Assembly (NCBI RefSeq): GCF_000633355.1
Contig: NZ_AYMQ01000057.1
Location: forward strand, 51,922 to 115,921
Direction of reading: 5' to 3'
DNA from: Serratia sp. H1w
Lineage (GTDB): Bacteria; Pseudomonadota; Gammaproteobacteria; Enterobacterales; Enterobacteriaceae
Length of the DNA stretch: 64,000 nt
The notes beneath the pieces were generated by a model. That model had not been told where the DNA came from. It saw only the letters and a program-made list of their open reading frames with translations, and made no database searches. Shown one piece after another: positions 50,775-60,465 of the stretch. Numbering within the stretch: the first letter of the stretch is position 1; every line of letters starts with the position of its first letter. The translations under genes and the position numbers were made by a program.

Positions 50775-52235
50775 ATGCAAACACCCTCACAACCGCGCGC
50801 TATCTACTATGTCGTCGCGATCCAGATCTGGGAGTATTTTAGTTTTTACGGCATGCGCGCGTTACTGATCCTCTATTTAACCCACCAGTTAGGCTACTCC
50901 GATAGCCACGCCATCACTCTTTTCAGCGCTTACGCATCCCTGGTTTATGTCACCCCGATACTTGGGGGGCTGCTGGCCGATCGCCTATTGGGCAACCGTG
51001 TGGCGGTGATTGCCGGCGCGGCGTTGATGACCCTGGGCCATATCGTACTGGGATTGGGGGCCGTCTCTGCCAATTCCCTCTATCTGGCTCTGGGGATTAT
51101 CATCTGCGGCTATGGCCTGTTTAAATCCAATATCAGCTGCCTGCTGGGGGAGCTATATCAGCCGCAGGATCCCCGCCGTGAAGGTGGATTCTCCCTGTTG
51201 TATGCCGCAGGGAATGTGGGGTCCATCCTGGCCCCGATCGCCTGTGGGTTGGCCGCTGAACGGTTTGGCTGGCACGTTGGCTTTGCGCTGGCGGGGATTG
51301 GGATGTTTGCCGGGCTGATGATTTTCCTGTCGGGGAGCAAGCATTTTCGCCAGACGCGCGGGGTTAATATTCCGCTGTTCCAGGCCAAGACGTTACGCCT
51401 GCCGCATTGGTTCTGGCTGGTGGCTGGGATCCTGTGCGCACCGCTGTTTTTCGCGCTGCTGTTTATTCACGATTGGGCCGGGTATTTGCTTGGCGTGGTA
51501 TGCGCCGCCGCGGTGGTGATCGTGATGGGGATCCTTTGGCGGGTTGATGGCGAGCAACGACGGGAGCTATGGCAAATCATTATTTTGATGCTGTTGGGCA
51601 CGCTGTTTTGGGCCTTTGCCCAACAAGGGGGCAGTTCGATCAGCCTGTTTATCGATCACTTTGTTGACCGGCAATGGTTCTCGTGGTCGGTGCCAACGGC
51701 GCTGTTCCAGTCGGTTAACGCCTTTGCCGTTATGTTGGGCGGCGTGATGCTGGCCTGGCTGGTCCGTGGCAGCCGGGGAGGTGCCCAGACCGTGCGTATC
51801 TGGTGCAAGTTCGCCTTTGGCCTGTTCCTGATTGCCGTGGGCTTTATGCTGATGGCATTAAACGCGCGCTGGGGGCAACTGCATGGGCAGGCATCAATGG
51901 GGATGATGGTGGCCGGGCTGGCGGTAATGGGCTTTGCCGAGCTGTTTATCGATCCAGTGGCGATGGCTCAAATTACCCGTCTGGACATCCCTGGTGTGAC
52001 CGGCGTGTTAACCGGCATTTATATGCTGGCGACCGGCTCGGTGGCCAACTACCTGGCGGGCCTGATTGCCAATCAGACGACAGAAAGCCAGCTTGGTGGG
52101 GCAATGATCGAGTCTTATGGCAAGGTTTTCACCCAGATTGGCTGGGGGGCAGCAGGTTGCGCTGCCTTGGTTCTGGTGGCTCTGGCGCTGTGGTGGGGCA
52201 TGACCCGGCGCAATGATAGCGCGGTTAATGCTTGA
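50775..52235 (+). CDS. dtpC: Di/tripeptide:proton symporter DtpC (POT family)
   Basis: The product is 486 residues (E. coli 485) with about 14 hydrophobic segments. [20 protein letters not shown] opens helix 1, lacking the canonical ExxERFxYY motif of classical POTs, which is typical of the DtpC/DtpD type. [12 protein letters not shown] and [17 protein letters not shown] follow. In E. coli, dtpC (yjdL) also lies directly downstream of cadA and takes up lysine-containing dipeptides, so it may feed the decarboxylase. Confidence 0.93.
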   Translation: MQTPSQPRAIYYVVAIQIWEYFSFYGMRALLILYLTHQLGYSDSHAITLFSAYASLVYVTPILGGLLADRLLGNRVAVIAGAALMTLGHIVLGLGAVSANSLYLALGIIICGYGLFKSNISCLLGELYQPQDPRREGGFSLLYAAGNVGSILAPIACGLAAERFGWHVGFALAGIGMFAGLMIFLSGSKHFRQTRGVNIPLFQAKTLRLPHWFWLVAGILCAPLFFALLFIHDWAGYLLGVVCAAAVVIVMGILWRVDGEQRRELWQIIILMLLGTLFWAFAQQGGSSISLFIDHFVDRQWFSWSVPTALFQSVNAFAVMLGGVMLAWLVRGSRGGAQTVRIWCKFAFGLFLIAVGFMLMALNARWGQLHGQASMGMMVAGLAVMGFAELFIDPVAMAQITRLDIPGVTGVLTGIYMLATGSVANYLAGLIANQTTESQLGGAMIESYGKVFTQIGWGAAGCAALVLVALALWWGMTRRNDSAVNA

Positions 52236-52291
52236 TTGATGGCGGTGGGCTGGTTAACGTGCAGCTATGTAGATGTCATTAAGCCCAATAG

Positions 52292-53620
52292 ATGAAGACC
52301 CATCACCTCCTGACAACGATTGCCGACCATCTCGGGGCTGAGCGCCAACTGTTGCTGGCATTCAGTGGCGGCCTGGATTCCAGCGTACTGTTGCACCTGT
52401 TGGTACAGTTGCGCCAACAACAGCCGGATATTGTGCTGCGAGCGGTGCATATCCACCACGGCCTGAGCCGTTTTGCCGATAGCTGGGTCGCGCACTGCCG
52501 GCAGCAATGTGAACATTGGCAAGTACCGTTGGTCGTGCAGCATGTTGAGCTAGAGGGGCGGCCTGGGGGGATCGAGGCGGCGGCACGTTCGGCGCGTTAT
52601 GCCGCCTTCGCTGAAACCCTGGCCGCCGATGAAGCCTTGTTAACGGCGCAACATCTTGACGATCAATGTGAAACCTTCTTGCTGGCGCTAAAACGTGGCA
52701 GCGGCCCTGCGGGGCTTTCCGCCATGGCTGCGCAAACCCGGTTGGGCGATCATCCGCTGCTGCGCCCGCTGTTGTCGATCTCGCGCCAGCAACTGGAAGT
52801 CTACGCACAACAGCACCAACTGCAATGGATCGATGACGACAGCAATCAAGACTCGCGCTTCGATCGTAACTTCCTGCGCCTGAACGTCCTGTCGCTATTG
52901 AATCAACGTTGGCCACATTTTGCCGCGGCCACTGCGCGTAGCGCTGAATTATGTGCTGAGCAGGAGCAACTGTTGGATGAGCTGCTGGCCGAGCAGTTGG
53001 CCCAGCTGTTGGATCGGCATCATTCACTGGCTATCGCCGAATTGGCTACCTGTTCCGCTGCCAGGCGCTATGCTTTGCTACGGCGTTGGATTGCGCTGTT
53101 TGGCGTCACCATGCCTGCGCGTGATGGCTTGCGCCGGCTGTGGCAGGAAGTTGCGCTCAGCCGCGAAGACGCCGAACCGCAGCTGCAACTCGGTGATTAC
53201 CAAATCCGCCGTTTTCGCCAGCGTTTGTACCTGCTACCGCTGATGGCCGATCTGAGCGACAAACAATTGCCTTGGCCTGATGAGGCGTCACTGGCGTTAC
53301 CCGATGAGCTAGGTACGCTGTATGTAGGGGACGAAGGTGAGTTTCTGGTGCGGGCACCTCTGGCGCATGAGTCGGTCAGCATACGCTTTAGCGCCAAGGG
53401 CAGGGTACGGATTGTTGGCCGCGCCGGTTCACGCCCGATCAAGAAACTGTGGCAAGAGTTGGCTATTCCACCGTGGCAGCGTGAACGTACTCCTCTGCTC
53501 TACTATGATGAGCAGTTAATCGCTGCCGTTGGCGTATTTATTACCGAAGAAGGGCAGGCGTCTGCAGGGCAACCGGCCTGGCGGCTTGGCTGGAAAAAAA
53601 ACAATAACAATCTGCTGTGA
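52292..53620 (+). CDS. tilS: tRNA(Ile)-lysidine synthetase
   Basis: The product is 442 residues. The PP-loop SGGLDS at 25-30 binds ATP in the N-terminal domain, and HHGLSRFAD and [19 protein letters not shown] follow. The C-terminal tRNA-binding domain contains [15 protein letters not shown]. It converts C34 of the CAU anticodon to lysidine, switching tRNA-Met-like identity to Ile. It resumes the E. coli gene order after the cad insertion. Confidence 0.96.
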   Translation: MKTHHLLTTIADHLGAERQLLLAFSGGLDSSVLLHLLVQLRQQQPDIVLRAVHIHHGLSRFADSWVAHCRQQCEHWQVPLVVQHVELEGRPGGIEAAARSARYAAFAETLAADEALLTAQHLDDQCETFLLALKRGSGPAGLSAMAAQTRLGDHPLLRPLLSISRQQLEVYAQQHQLQWIDDDSNQDSRFDRNFLRLNVLSLLNQRWPHFAAATARSAELCAEQEQLLDELLAEQLAQLLDRHHSLAIAELATCSAARRYALLRRWIALFGVTMPARDGLRRLWQEVALSREDAEPQLQLGDYQIRRFRQRLYLLPLMADLSDKQLPWPDEASLALPDELGTLYVGDEGEFLVRAPLAHESVSIRFSAKGRVRIVGRAGSRPIKKLWQELAIPPWQRERTPLLYYDEQLIAAVGVFITEEGQASAGQPAWRLGWKKNNNNLL

Positions 53621-53630
53621 GGAACAGGCA

Positions 53631-53945
53631 ATGAAATTTGTGAGCGTAATGGTGGTGATGGCCGGTGTACTGAGCTTTTCCGCAATGGCGGCGGGCGATG
53701 CGGCGGCAGGAAAAGATAAGTCGGCCAGTTGCATGGCCTGCCACGGGACGGCAGGCAAGGTTTCGGTGCCAATGTACCCGAACCTGGCCGGGCAGAATGA
53801 AATGTATCTGGAACACTCTTTGCAGGCCTACAAGAAAGGGGAGCGCTCTGGCGGACAGGCCGAGGTGATGAAGGCTTATGTCTCGAGTCTGTCGGATGCG
53901 GATATTGCCGATCTGGCGGCGTATTACGCCAGCCTGAAACCTTAA
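53631..53945 (+). CDS. Small c-type cytochrome
   Basis: The product is 104 residues from ATG 53631, which has TGAGGA upstream. A signal peptide runs to about FSAMA (20). The heme motif is CMACH (Cys34, Cys37, His38), and a distal Met lies in the second half. It is a single-heme class I cytochrome of the c553/c5 type, exported to the periplasm. The redox partner is unknown. E. coli has no cytochrome between tilS and rof. It starts 10 bp after tilS and may be co-transcribed. Confidence 0.9.
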   Translation: MKFVSVMVVMAGVLSFSAMAAGDAAAGKDKSASCMACHGTAGKVSVPMYPNLAGQNEMYLEHSLQAYKKGERSGGQAEVMKAYVSSLSDADIADLAAYYASLKP

Positions 53946-53951
53946 ATGACG

Positions 53952-53973
53952 AGGGCAGCCCTTGGGCTGCCCT
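53952..53973. terminator. Hairpin between convergent cytochrome and rof genes
   Basis: AGGGCAGCCC at 53952-53961 pairs with GGGCTGCCCT at 53964-53973. It has no T-run, so termination strength is uncertain; it may serve as a 3' stabiliser for both transcripts. Confidence 0.5.
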
Positions 53974-53996
53974 GTGGAGATGGCGTTACCGCGAAA

Positions 53997-54254
53997 TCAG
54001 TCCGACAGACTGACGACCACGGTACCGATTTCCGGATGACTGAAACTGAGGATGTGATCCAGACGCAAGCTGAGAAGGTTACCGGCCTGCTCGACAAGCA
54101 GATACTCGACGCCCTTGGTAAATTTCAGTTCGGTGGCCTTGCCTTCGAATTTTTCTCCGTCGCGTAACTCTAGCTTCAGTATATAGTTATGCTGACAGGC
54201 GAGTTCCAGGCTTTCATAGTCATCGCAATTGATGGATTGGTACTCATCATTCAT
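53997..54254 (-). CDS. rof: Rho-binding antiterminator Rof (YaeO)
   Basis: The product is 85 residues (E. coli about 84). It begins [14 protein letters not shown] and ends [15 protein letters not shown], closely matching E. coli Rof. It binds Rho and inhibits Rho-dependent termination. Its ATG overlaps the yaeP stop by a few bases, so translation is probably coupled. The in-frame ATG six bases earlier is less like the family. Confidence 0.95.
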   Translation of the reverse strand: MNDEYQSINCDDYESLELACQHNYILKLELRDGEKFEGKATELKFTKGVEYLLVEQAGNLLSLRLDHILSFSHPEIGTVVVSLSD

Positions 54255-54447
54255 CAACATGGTCGCTCACCAATAAGTTAGCGGCGGCAAAGGCCGCCTG
54301 TTCCCTAACGGAGGACGGTAGATCGCTATTTGCGGCAACCTCGTCCAATGCCTTCAAGACACATGCTAGTGCATCCGGCACGTAGCCTAGATCTCCACTG
54401 CCGATCTGAGCGTAAAAACGTCGTACTAACTCACAGTATTGTTGCAC
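54247..54447 (-). CDS. yaeP: UPF0253 family protein YaeP
   Basis: The product is 66 residues, matching E. coli YaeP in size and in [28 protein letters not shown] sequence (shown here in part: [11 protein letters not shown]). Its function is unknown. It is always upstream of rof and overlaps it. GGAGG is present before the start on the minus strand. The 214 bp to the divergent yaeQ hold both promoters and no other gene. Confidence 0.93.
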   Translation of the reverse strand: MQQYCELVRRFYAQIGSGDLGYVPDALACVLKALDEVAANSDLPSSVREQAAFAAANLLVSDHVDE

Positions 54448-54661
54448 AATGGCCTCCCTTTAGGATCTCTGCATTATCGCCACGCAGGCTGCAATAAGGC
54501 ACAGACACTCGGGGTTAAATCCTATCTAAAGGACTATAGCACAGGTGTTGGGGAGTTATTAGCACCTCTTTCTGGGCATTAGTCCACTCCTGATGCTCCC
54601 CGCGCTGGCTGCGGACTGCCCTGATCAAGTACAATGCGGCCTGTTAATAATGAGGTTACCC

Positions 54662-55210
54662 ATGGCGCTGAAAGCTACAATATATAAAGCCACGCTCAAT
54701 ATCGCTGATATGGATCGTCACTTTTACTTTGATACCACACTCACGCTGGCCCAGCATCCTTCAGAAACCGAACAGCGCATGATGCTGCGCCTGCTGGCCT
54801 GGATCTGCCATGCCGACGAACGCCTGGTGTTTACCAAAGGCCTGAGTGCGGAAGACGAGCCGGAAATCTGGCGGCGTAACGATCATAACGGACTGGAAAT
54901 GTGGATTGAGCTGGGGCTGCCGGATGAGAAGCGGATCAAGAAAGCCTGCAATCAGTCGCCTCGGGTGGTGCTTTACGCCTATGGCGATCGCGCCGGGCAT
55001 GTCTGGTGGCAGTCTATGCAGAGCAAGGTCGCCAACCATAAGAACCTGAGCATCCGTTTCCTCGATGATGAACAACTGTCCCGCGTGACCGCGCTAGCCA
55101 GCCGCAATATGACGCTGCAGGCGACGTTACAGGAAGGCACCATCTGGCTTTCAGACCTTCAGAATAGTCTGGAAATTCAATTTGCCGAATGGCAGCAGGC
55201 GCAGGTGTAA
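54662..55210 (+). CDS. yaeQ: YaeQ family protein
   Basis: The product is 182 residues (E. coli 181) from ATG 54662, preceded by TGAGG. It starts [13 protein letters not shown] and contains [14 protein letters not shown] and [11 protein letters not shown]. The fold is PD-(D/E)XK nuclease-like from published family structures; activity is not established. E. coli YaeQ was once proposed to suppress rfaH loss, which is uncertain. arfB follows 3 bp later. Confidence 0.94.
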   Translation: MALKATIYKATLNIADMDRHFYFDTTLTLAQHPSETEQRMMLRLLAWICHADERLVFTKGLSAEDEPEIWRRNDHNGLEMWIELGLPDEKRIKKACNQSPRVVLYAYGDRAGHVWWQSMQSKVANHKNLSIRFLDDEQLSRVTALASRNMTLQATLQEGTIWLSDLQNSLEIQFAEWQQAQV

Positions 55211-55213
55211 CCG

Positions 55214-55627
55214 GTGCTGGAACTGTCAAGAAACGTAGCCATACCGGACAACGAAATAGAATTAACGGCTATCCGCGCCCAGGGTGCGGGTGGGCAGCAC
55301 GTGAATAAAACCTCAACGGCGATCCATTTGCGCTTTGACATCCGGGCGTCCAGCCTGCCAGAGTATTATAAAGAGCGGTTACTGGGGCTGAATCATCACT
55401 TAATCACGGCCGATGGGGTGGTGATTATCAAAGCGCAGGAATATCGCAGCCAGGAATTGAATCGTGAAGCGGCACTGGCTCGGCTGGTGGCGCTGATCCA
55501 AAAGGCGATGGTGGTCGAAAAGACGCGCAGGGCCACCAAACCGAGTAAAGGCGCCAAATTACGCCGTCTTGAAGGCAAGGTGCGTAAAGGCGCCACCAAG
55601 GCGCTGCGCGGCAAGGTTTTACCTTAG
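55214..55627 (+). CDS. arfB: Alternative ribosome-rescue factor B (peptidyl-tRNA hydrolase)
   Basis: The product is 137 residues with a GTG start 3 bp after yaeQ. The release-factor GGQ motif is at 26-28 ([11 protein letters not shown]). The basic C-terminal tail ([13 protein letters not shown] onward) enters the empty mRNA channel of stalled ribosomes. It hydrolyses peptidyl-tRNA on non-stop complexes as a backup for tmRNA and ArfA. Confidence 0.96.
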   Translation: MLELSRNVAIPDNEIELTAIRAQGAGGQHVNKTSTAIHLRFDIRASSLPEYYKERLLGLNHHLITADGVVIIKAQEYRSQELNREAALARLVALIQKAMVVEKTRRATKPSKGAKLRRLEGKVRKGATKALRGKVLP

Positions 55628-55668
55628 CCGGCGTCGTGGCCTCAACGGATGGACAACAGGAGAATAAC

Positions 55669-56355
55669 TTGAAGCAAATAACCATTGCCCTGTTTTTAGC
55701 GGCAGGAGCCCTTTCATTGCTGGGGTGTAACAATCAATACCAGCCAAAAGAACAGCCGCTTCAGCCGATGCAACAGAGCTATCAGGGATTATTGCCTTGT
55801 GCCGATTGCACTGGGCTGGATACCACACTGTTCCTCGATCAAGACGGCACCTTTATCTTGCAGGAAACCTACCGTGGTTCAAGAGATGGCGACAGCACCT
55901 TTGCCAGCTACGGCAAATGGGCGCGCACGGCGGACAAGCTGGTGCTGACCGAGAGCAACGGTGAAAAACGCTATTTCCATCCGGAAGGCAAGCAATTGAG
56001 AATGCTGGATCGCAGCGGGGCACCGATCGTATCCAAGCTTAATTATGTGCTCTCGCCGGTGACGAAATCATTGCCGACAACGCCGATGCCGTTGACCGGG
56101 CTGTATACCTATATGGCTGATGCGGCGGTGTTCCAGGATTGTGCCACCGGCAAAACCTTCCCGGTCGCCAATAATATTGCACTGGAGCAGGGCTATCTGA
56201 AGGCGCAGCGTGCGCCGGGCGAACCGGTATTCCTGATGCTGAACGGGCATTTCAGCGTGCAACCTTCGATGGAAGAAGGGCAGATGGAAAAAGCGCTGAT
56301 CCCGGAACCGGGTGGCAAGATTGCCTTTGACAACAACAAGAGCTGCGCGAACTGA
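55669..56355 (+). CDS. nlpE: Copper/adhesion-sensing outer-membrane lipoprotein NlpE
   Basis: The product is 228 residues from TTG 55669, with CAGGAG upstream. The lipobox LSLLGC places the lipidated Cys at 20. The N-terminal domain carries a CxxC pair (Cys44, Cys47). The C-terminal domain has two further Cys (VFQDCATG and near the end), whose disulfide state signals to CpxA in E. coli. It activates the Cpx envelope-stress response on adhesion or lipoprotein-trafficking defects. Confidence 0.93.
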   Translation: MKQITIALFLAAGALSLLGCNNQYQPKEQPLQPMQQSYQGLLPCADCTGLDTTLFLDQDGTFILQETYRGSRDGDSTFASYGKWARTADKLVLTESNGEKRYFHPEGKQLRMLDRSGAPIVSKLNYVLSPVTKSLPTTPMPLTGLYTYMADAAVFQDCATGKTFPVANNIALEQGYLKAQRAPGEPVFLMLNGHFSVQPSMEEGQMEKALIPEPGGKIAFDNNKSCAN

Positions 56356-56357
56356 TT

Positions 56358-56525
56358 GCCCCTCACCCCAACCCTCTCCCAAAGGGCGAGGGAGCTGGTT
56401 CAGCATCGTTGGCAACTGATGTGGTACTGCGTAGGGGCGCCGCATGCTGCGCCCGTGTTAAGTCCAGATGCGGGAGTTAAATTGTGGCACATTCGGTCCC
56501 CTCTCCCTTTGGGAGAGGGTTAGGG
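56358..56525. repeat. Composite intergenic repeat, full length (copy F)
   Basis: The left arm CCCCTCACCCCAACCCTCTC begins 2-3 bp after the nlpE stop. The core GTAGGGGCGCCGCATGCTGC lies near 56430-56456, and the right arm CCCTCTCCCTTTGGGAGAGG ends in TTAGGG. The core is inverted relative to copies B and E. The right end supplies the TAA stop of yaeF (minus strand, 56522-56520). Confidence 0.85.
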
Positions 56526-57335
56526 CACCTGATTTTTAGCTAACGCCCGCGAACGCAAATAAATCCCCGGTTTGATATGGCCAACGTAGACCAATGCCCG
56601 GCTTGGTGCCATCGTGGCAAGATCCCCTTCCCGCATATGCAGTAAATCGCCTGGGCTAACCCAGCCTGGGGCGGCCATCGTCAGCGGATGCCCGGCGTTT
56701 TCAAACGCGGCAATCACAAACTCCGAACAGAAATAGGACGACTCAGCACCGGTCGGCGTACTCAGCTGGGCTGCGGCCAAGCCTTGGACACATTGCTGGC
56801 GGAAATCGGCAGAGAAGGGGTTCAGCGAACACAGCTGTTTGGTCATCATAAAGGGCACCATTTCGGCAATGCCCATATAGTTATAACGGCTGCCAGCCTT
56901 TTGGCTGGCGAATTGGCGGATCTGGCCGGCTTGCTCCGCTGTCAGCTCGGGAATACGTAAAGCAAACATCTTGTCGCTATGGGTCAGCGCTTCTTTCAGG
57001 CTGATAATCTGCACGCCTTCACCTACCGCTTCAGCAACCTGCCCCTCGCCAATATACACGGCCACGTGGCTGACTGACGAAGTACTCAAGATACGGATCC
57101 CGAGTGATTTCAAACCTATGGTTGAGGAGAACAGCAGGTCGCCAGGTTGCAGGTCGGCCTGATTGATGTCGCGCAGGGTTTTGCCGGGGGCTGAGCTTAC
57201 TGATTGAAACTGGACGTTGACGGGATTAATCGGATGTTTTTCGCGATCTGATAAACCTACGTCCATGGTGCAACCGGTCAACAACAGCGAACACAAGGTA
57301 AACAGGCGGGTAGCCGAGGGGCTGCACAGTGGCAT
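56520..57335 (-). CDS. yaeF: NlpC/P60-like lipoprotein YaeF
   Basis: The product is 271 residues. The lipobox LLLTGC places the lipidated Cys at 22. The permuted NlpC/P60 (YaeF/YiiX) fold has the catalytic His in SVSHVAVYIG and the Cys in SSYFCSEFVIAAF. A hydrolase acting on an amide or ester in the periplasm is likely, but the substrate is unknown. The last codon and stop overlap a composite repeat. It is convergent with nlpE, as in E. coli. Confidence 0.9.
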   Translation of the reverse strand: MPLCSPSATRLFTLCSLLLTGCTMDVGLSDREKHPINPVNVQFQSVSSAPGKTLRDINQADLQPGDLLFSSTIGLKSLGIRILSTSSVSHVAVYIGEGQVAEAVGEGVQIISLKEALTHSDKMFALRIPELTAEQAGQIRQFASQKAGSRYNYMGIAEMVPFMMTKQLCSLNPFSADFRQQCVQGLAAAQLSTPTGAESSYFCSEFVIAAFENAGHPLTMAAPGWVSPGDLLHMREGDLATMAPSRALVYVGHIKPGIYLRSRALAKNQVP

Positions 57336-57366
57336 ACGTTAATCCTTTAACAACAACGTCCATTAA

Positions 57367-57392
57367 CAAGGCCCCCCTTCTGGGGGGCCTTG
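57367..57392 (-). terminator. proS terminator-like hairpin
   Basis: On the minus strand an 11-bp stem (CAAGGCCCCCC with GGGGGGCCTTG, plus 57367-57392) with an AGAA loop lies 9 bp after the proS stop. The T-run is weak. Confidence 0.75.
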
Positions 57393-57400
57393 GCTATCGA

Positions 57401-59119
57401 TCAGCGTTTGATCTGAGCCAGCAGGAAATCAATGATTTCGCCGGTTTTGATCATCTGCTTGTCGCCGCTACGGCGGTTTTTGTACTCAATCTCTTCGCTG
57501 TCGAGGTTACGATCGCCGATCACGACGGAGTGAGGTACGCCAATCAGTTCCATATCGGCAAACATCACGCCTGGGCGCTCTTTACGATCGTCCAGGATCA
57601 CGTCGATGCCGTGTGAACGCAGCGTATTGTAGAGCTCCTCAGCCAGTGCTTGCACGCGGAATGACTTGTGCATGTTCATTGGCAGAATGGCAACCTGGAA
57701 TGGGGCAATCGCGTCCGGCCAGATAATGCCACGGTCATCGTGATTCTGTTCGATGGCAGCAGCCACCACACGCGTCACGCCGATACCGTAGCAACCCATG
57801 GTCAGCACCTGGTTACGGCCATCTTCACCCTGTACGGTCGCTTTCATCGCTTCTGAGTATTTGGTGCCCAGTTGGAAGATGTGACCGACTTCGATACCGC
57901 GTTTGATCAGCAGCGTGCCTTTACCGTCTGGGCTGGCATCGCCTTCCACCACGTTACGGATATCGGCGCTCTGTGGCAGCGGCAGATCGCGTTCCCAGTT
58001 GATACCAAAGTAGTGTTTGCCATCGATGTTGGCACCGGCGCCAAAGTCGCTCATGGCGGCCACGCTGCGATCGACAACCACTGGGATTGGCAGATTGACC
58101 GGGCCCAGAGATCCAGGGCCTGCGCCGACGATGGCACGGATTTCTTCTTCCGTGGCGAAAGTCAGTGGAACCGCGACCTGTGGCAGTTTCTCGGCCTTGA
58201 TTTCATTCAGTTCGTGATCGCCGCGCACCAGCAGGGCAACCAGCTTGTGGCCACTCTCTTCACGGGCGTGAACCATCAGGGTTTTCACCGTTTTCTCTAC
58301 CGGCAGTTGGAATTGCTCAACCAGCTCGGCGATGGTTTTGGCGTTAGGCGTGTCGATGATGCGCAGTTCTTCCGTTGCCGCAGCGCGTGGCTGAGCAGGG
58401 GCAACCGCTTCGGCCAGCTCGATATTGGCGGCATAGTCGGAACCGGTTGAGAACACGATATCGTCTTCACCGCTTTGCGCCAGCACTTGGAACTCATGCG
58501 ACGCACTGCCACCGATGGAACCGGTATCGGCCAGCACCGGACGGAAATCCAGGCCCATACGGTTGAAGATCTTGCTGTAGGCCTCGTACATGGCGTCGTA
58601 AGTCGTTTGCAAAGATTCCTGAGTAGTATGGAAGGAGTAGGCATCCTTCATCAGGAATTCACGCGAACGCATCACGCCAAAACGTGGGCGAACCTCGTCA
58701 CGGAACTTGGTCTGGATCTGGAAGAAATTCAGCGGCAACTGCTTGTAAGAGCTGATTTCGTTGCGGATCAGATCGGTGATCACTTCTTCATGCGTCGGAC
58801 CCAGCACAAACGGGCGATCGCCGCGATCGACAAAGCGCAGCAATTCCGGGCCATACTGCTCCCAACGGCCACTTTCCAGCCAGAGGTCTGCGGGTTGGAC
58901 AACCGGCATGGAAACTTCGATCGCGTTAGCATTGTTCATTTCTTCGCGAACGATGTTTTCAACCTTCTTCAGAACGCGCAGGCCGGTTGGCAACCAGGTA
59001 TAAAGACCGGAGGCCAGCTTGCGGATCATCCCGGCGCGTAGCATCAGCTGGTGGCTGATCACTTCGGCATCGGCAGGTGTCTCCTTCAGTGTGGAGAGCA
59101 GATATTGGCTAGTACGCAT
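57401..59119 (-). CDS. proS: Prolyl-tRNA synthetase
   Basis: The product is 572 residues (E. coli 572), starting [13 protein letters not shown]; an upstream in-frame Met at 59185 would add an unrelated tail. The class II aminoacyl-tRNA synthetase core has motif 2 around [20 protein letters not shown] and motif 3 near the CYGIGVTR block. An editing (YbaK/INS) domain sits between motifs 2 and 3, around 220-400, and a C-terminal anticodon-binding domain follows. Confidence 0.97.
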   Translation of the reverse strand: MRTSQYLLSTLKETPADAEVISHQLMLRAGMIRKLASGLYTWLPTGLRVLKKVENIVREEMNNANAIEVSMPVVQPADLWLESGRWEQYGPELLRFVDRGDRPFVLGPTHEEVITDLIRNEISSYKQLPLNFFQIQTKFRDEVRPRFGVMRSREFLMKDAYSFHTTQESLQTTYDAMYEAYSKIFNRMGLDFRPVLADTGSIGGSASHEFQVLAQSGEDDIVFSTGSDYAANIELAEAVAPAQPRAAATEELRIIDTPNAKTIAELVEQFQLPVEKTVKTLMVHAREESGHKLVALLVRGDHELNEIKAEKLPQVAVPLTFATEEEIRAIVGAGPGSLGPVNLPIPVVVDRSVAAMSDFGAGANIDGKHYFGINWERDLPLPQSADIRNVVEGDASPDGKGTLLIKRGIEVGHIFQLGTKYSEAMKATVQGEDGRNQVLTMGCYGIGVTRVVAAAIEQNHDDRGIIWPDAIAPFQVAILPMNMHKSFRVQALAEELYNTLRSHGIDVILDDRKERPGVMFADMELIGVPHSVVIGDRNLDSEEIEYKNRRSGDKQMIKTGEIIDFLLAQIKR

Positions 59120-59239
59120 GGTGTTTGGTTCCGTTAGAACTGCAAATTGCATCGGGCTGCCAGGAGCGGCAGCCAAAATTTTCAAAAGTGGCTTAGTTTA
59201 CCAGCGCAAGCCGGTTGTCAAAAGAGAGCGGACGGAATT

Positions 59240-59947
59240 TTAACGGGCGTCGAGCGACAACACTTCGGTTTGACTATCAACGATCCGCCAGCGCACGTTG
59301 AACTCCAACAACCATACCGCATATTCGCGCCCGCTGGCTTCTTCTTTTCGATAAGCGGGGCGAGGATCTTGCGCCAGCACCTGAGTGACAAAACGGCGTA
59401 AATTGGGGTAGCGTCGCAGATGTTGCTGTAGCTGTTGTTCCGCCTGGGGTGAGAAATAGACGGGCATATCCCCGGCCGGAGCCGCCTGGGCAAACCCGGC
59501 TCGTGCTGCTGGATGGCTTTCTGCAAACGGCAGATAGGGTTTGATATCGACGACGGGCGTGCCGTCTACCAAATCCAGGCTGCCCAATTCCAGCACCACT
59601 TCCCCACCATGAGTGCGTATGCCTTTCAGTTCGATCAGCGACATCCCCAAGGGGTTAGGGCGAAAAGTAGAGCGGGTAGCGAACACCCCCATACGCGCAT
59701 TTCCCCCCAGACGAGGAGGCCGCACCGTAGGACGCCAGCCGCCTTCCATGGTTTGATGAAAGATAAACATTACCCACAGATGGCTGAATTCGCTGAGGCC
59801 ACGTACCGCTTCGGCCTGATTGTAAGGCGGCAACAGCAGTAGTTCGCCGCCGCCGTCTTCCACTAGCCCAGGCTGGCGGGGAACCGCGAACTTCTCTTTA
59901 TAAGGCGAGCGGATGGTACCGATCTGCTCGAAAATAAATTCGGTCAT
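59240..59947 (-). CDS. trmO: tRNA N6-threonylcarbamoyladenosine methyltransferase TrmO
   Basis: The product is 235 residues (E. coli 235). The UPF0066 beta-barrel SAM domain includes IGTIRSPYKEKF at the N-terminus, FSHLWVMFIFHQ, and FATRSTFRPNPLGMS. A smaller C-terminal domain follows. It methylates t6A37 of tRNA-Thr to m6t6A. It overlaps the end of rcsF by 4 bp (ATGA). Confidence 0.94.
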   Translation of the reverse strand: MTEFIFEQIGTIRSPYKEKFAVPRQPGLVEDGGGELLLLPPYNQAEAVRGLSEFSHLWVMFIFHQTMEGGWRPTVRPPRLGGNARMGVFATRSTFRPNPLGMSLIELKGIRTHGGEVVLELGSLDLVDGTPVVDIKPYLPFAESHPAARAGFAQAAPAGDMPVYFSPQAEQQLQQHLRRYPNLRRFVTQVLAQDPRPAYRKEEASGREYAVWLLEFNVRWRIVDSQTEVLSLDAR

Positions 59948-60348
59948 TTGGCTGAGACGTTAAGCGCAGAGCCCTGGCAGATGGCCTGCTGGTAACAGCC
60001 GGCGACGCCGCTGACAATCTGACAGTCATGCAGCAACACCGCGTTGGCCTTCATGTAGGAGGCTCGGGTCTGCATACGCTTACGCGCTGTGGTCAGATTC
60101 GGCGGGGAGTCCTGAACCGTGGTCTGACAGGATTCGCCTGAAACCTCACCTAAATCGCGGAAAGGCTTACCGACTAACTCTTCGGCACTCTTGTACAGTT
60201 TTACCGGAGCCGGACGGGCTGCCGGAGTGGCTTTGACCGGCGCGGGTGCTGCCTTGGTCGTGGTGCTGTTTGTCGTGGATGGGGCTGTGTGCAGCGTAGA
60301 GCATCCAGTTAGCGCAAGTGCTAACAAACAGAGAGGTAAAACACGCAT
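59944..60348 (-). CDS. rcsF: Rcs stress-sensor lipoprotein RcsF
   Basis: The product is 134 residues. The lipobox LALTGC places the lipidated Cys at 16. A Pro/Ala/Thr-rich linker (about 20-50) leads to a globular domain. The four Cys needed for its two disulfides are present (SGESC, LLHDC, VAGC and QAIC). It is threaded through outer-membrane porins by BamA and signals to IgaA to activate the Rcs phosphorelay on envelope damage. Confidence 0.95.
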   Translation of the reverse strand: MRVLPLCLLALALTGCSTLHTAPSTTNSTTTKAAPAPVKATPAARPAPVKLYKSAEELVGKPFRDLGEVSGESCQTTVQDSPPNLTTARKRMQTRASYMKANAVLLHDCQIVSGVAGCYQQAICQGSALNVSAK

Positions 60349-60405
60349 TGAGATCCCCTGCCTTGTTATAATAAAAGTGGCGCTATTGAAGCAATCTCTG
60401 GCACA

Positions 60406-60434
60406 AATAACAAGACGGGCCGAAGCCCGTCTTG
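60406..60434 (-). terminator. metQ (metNIQ) terminator
   Basis: On the minus strand CAAGACGGGC-TTCG-GCCCGTCTTG forms a 10-bp stem followed by TTATTTG (plus 60411-60434, T side below 60411). Confidence 0.9.
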
Positions 60435-60465
60435 CAATTATCGGAATAAAATGGCTTAAGAACGA

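Noticed and set aside
44685..52235. Cad cassette as a phage- or IS-borne island
   Set aside because: No integrase, transposase, tRNA site or target duplication is visible at either border.
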